This document shows positions 46,834 to 48,031 of a DNA stretch of 48,031 bases, in pieces; the stretch's first letter is position 1, and each line of letters opens with the position of its first letter. A program made the translations under genes and the position numbers. Source of the stretch: Vitrella brassicaformis (Eukaryota; Sar; Vitrellaceae); NCBI GenBank assembly GCA_001179505.1, contig CDMY01000275.1:1-48031 (forward strand), given 5' to 3'. Below the pieces are notes generated by a model that saw only the letters and a list, made by a program, of their open reading frames with translations, was not told where the DNA came from and made no database searches.

Positions 46834-48031
46834 TCATACCACCGCTCCTATGTGTGGGTGTCGTGTCGTTGACTGCTCAGGTCGGACTGGCCGTCAGGTG
46901 CTGCTGGGAGCGATCGACTCTGGCCTGACGCCCATTACCATCCTGACGCGGTCGGTGGACCGCCCAGCCGTCAAGGAGCTGATGGAAGACCCGCTGCTCA
47001 AGCCACACATCAACTTTGTCGAAGCGGATCTGGACCGACCTGTGAGGGTGGGGTGGCGGCAGTGTCGTGAGCGCACTGTATCTGTGTGTCGGGTGTCGTG
47101 TCGTGGTCAGGATACAGTTGAGAAGGCGCTCGAGGGCATCCAATACGTCTACTTGCACGCCACCTCGCCGTAAGAACACACACACATGCAGTGCCCTGCA
47201 GGCAGCTGTCTTGTCTGTCTGGATTGGTTCGTTCATTCAGTGATCTGACGATACCTCCACCAGAGGAGATTACACGCGCGGAGACGCTCATCGCCGCAGC
47301 CAAGAAGAAGGGTGGGCCAGGCCAGCAGAAAGAAGGACAGACACGGAAGGAAGGGCCAATAAATATTGGCATCATCGCGCCGCGCCTGCTTTTGTGCTGC
47401 CTACCCACCAGATGCGCGTCACATCGTGTTCAACAGCCACGCGTGCACGGACCACAATCCGTTCAAGATCGACCACATCACGCAGAAGGCCGCCATCGAG
47501 GAGGTCGTCAAGAACTCGGGCATCCCTTTCACCATACTCAGGCCGACACTGTTCATGGAGGTAAGTGGGCAGATACAGAGACACACCAGACAGACAGACA
47601 GACACGCCGATGTGCCAGTCTGTCCTGTCGGTCTGTGTACCTTACCGAGTCATGTTGGCATGTTGGTGTGCTGACATGACTGACACACGTCATGTCTACA
47701 GGAGCTATGGAAGGACTACACGCGCAAAGCGGTGATGAAGAAGAAGGTCTTTCCTTTCGCCCTTTCAGACGACACCAAGCTGCAGCTGGTGGGTGGATTG
47801 CCGGTCGCTGGAGCCACCAACCAACCCGACAAAAATATATGCCCTTCACCTGTTTGTTCATTCTTGTGTGTGTGCCTGAATCAATCAACAATCAGGTGTC
47901 GTGTCGTGACATGGGTGTGGAGGCAGCCAAGGCTCTCTTGAGGCCGGAATCCTCACTCGACAAGACTGTCGACATCGCTGGTGAGCAGAGCAAAGTCATA
48001 GCCCCTTCCCCTCCCCCCCCCCCCCCCCCAC
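45105..48031 (+). CDS. Red chlorophyll catabolite reductase (RCCR) fused to NmrA-like NAD(P)-binding domain, 3' end cut
   Basis: Thirteen exons seen: 45105-45546, 45667-45723, 45807-45936, 46047-46156, 46242-46315, 46412-46591, 46664-46781, 46881-47041, 47111-47169, 47241-47311, 47412-47560, 47702-47788 and 47896-47980. The first 60 residues are a signal peptide (LRTAFAMLLLTYASAFLTV) plus a Ser/Pro/Arg-rich transit-like stretch, as in plastids of red-algal secondary origin. The RCCR half has EWGVRSWIG, FIYLDVVPRYDQAISPDYL and RDKLFRKYVIDRDPGNQF, matching plant RCCR blocks; RCCR reduces red chlorophyll catabolite with ferredoxin. The second half has the Rossmann motif FVGCTGRTGRQVL, FNSHACTD and FTILRPTLFMEE, typical of NmrA/atypical SDR proteins. 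The intron at 46782-46880 uses a GC donor. The gene continues past the window. Confidence 0.88.

Noticed and set aside
48005-48031. Poly-C run at the window end as a telomere or gap mark
   Set aside because: It lies inside an intron of the RCCR fusion gene and has no telomere-type repeat. It is probably simple sequence.

Overview
This is an intron-dense, GC-rich nuclear segment of a microbial eukaryote. Several traits point to an alveolate alga of the chromerid type (Vitrella/Chromera-like), which is an inference: a two-step plastid leader on a chlorophyll-breakdown enzyme, p25-alpha (TPPP/apicortin-type) domains, an IRG-like GTPase, and very short introns (about 50-110 nt) with CA and TG microsatellites. 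There is no bacterial-style operon, no tRNA or rRNA gene and no CRISPR array. All exon models were made by hand from splice signals, frame continuity and family motifs, so individual junctions may be off.

Layout. 1-1060 (-): IRG-like, probably myristoylated GTPase, cut by the left edge. 1392-2590 (+): unknown Cys-rich protein. 2733-4664 (+): pentatricopeptide-repeat protein. 5201-5550: dispersed repeat. 5616-8724 (-): inositol polyphosphate kinase with a very long C-terminal tail. 9026-12268 (+): ALG8 glucosyltransferase. 12639-14148 (+): helical, perhaps hemerythrin-like protein. 14824-15389 (-): small unknown protein. 15673-22296 (+): Dicer. 22470-22818: inverted second copy of the repeat. 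23336-24486 (-): secreted Cys-rich protein. 25210-30514 (-): Argonaute/PIWI protein. 30525-32150: an assembly-disturbed zone with a 300-N gap and two near-identical duplicated pieces. 31861-33852 (+): conserved unknown protein. 34265-35083 (-): protein with SILK and RVxF PP1-docking motifs. 35166-37057 (+): coiled-coil protein. 37137-39547 (-): p25alpha / EF-hand / p25alpha protein. 39725-41556 (+): unknown. 42044-44825 (-): CUE-type / DUF1771 / Smr protein. 45105 to the right edge (+): red chlorophyll catabolite reductase (RCCR) fused to an NmrA-like NAD(P)-binding domain.

How the genes may work together. Dicer and Argonaute, the two core RNA-interference enzymes, lie within 15 kb with one small gene between them, so the region looks like an RNAi locus. 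The Argonaute has lost at least two of the four residues expected for target slicing and carries a Gly/Arg-rich insertion in its PIWI domain. The other genes are a mix of housekeeping functions (N-glycosylation, inositol phosphates, organelle RNA, plastid pigment turnover, cytoskeleton).

Most genes are arranged as divergent pairs with short shared promoters (about 80-330 bp). All seven divergent promoters contain the octamer TGCGAGCT on one strand or the other, and it is nearly absent elsewhere. This is the best candidate here for an undescribed regulatory element.
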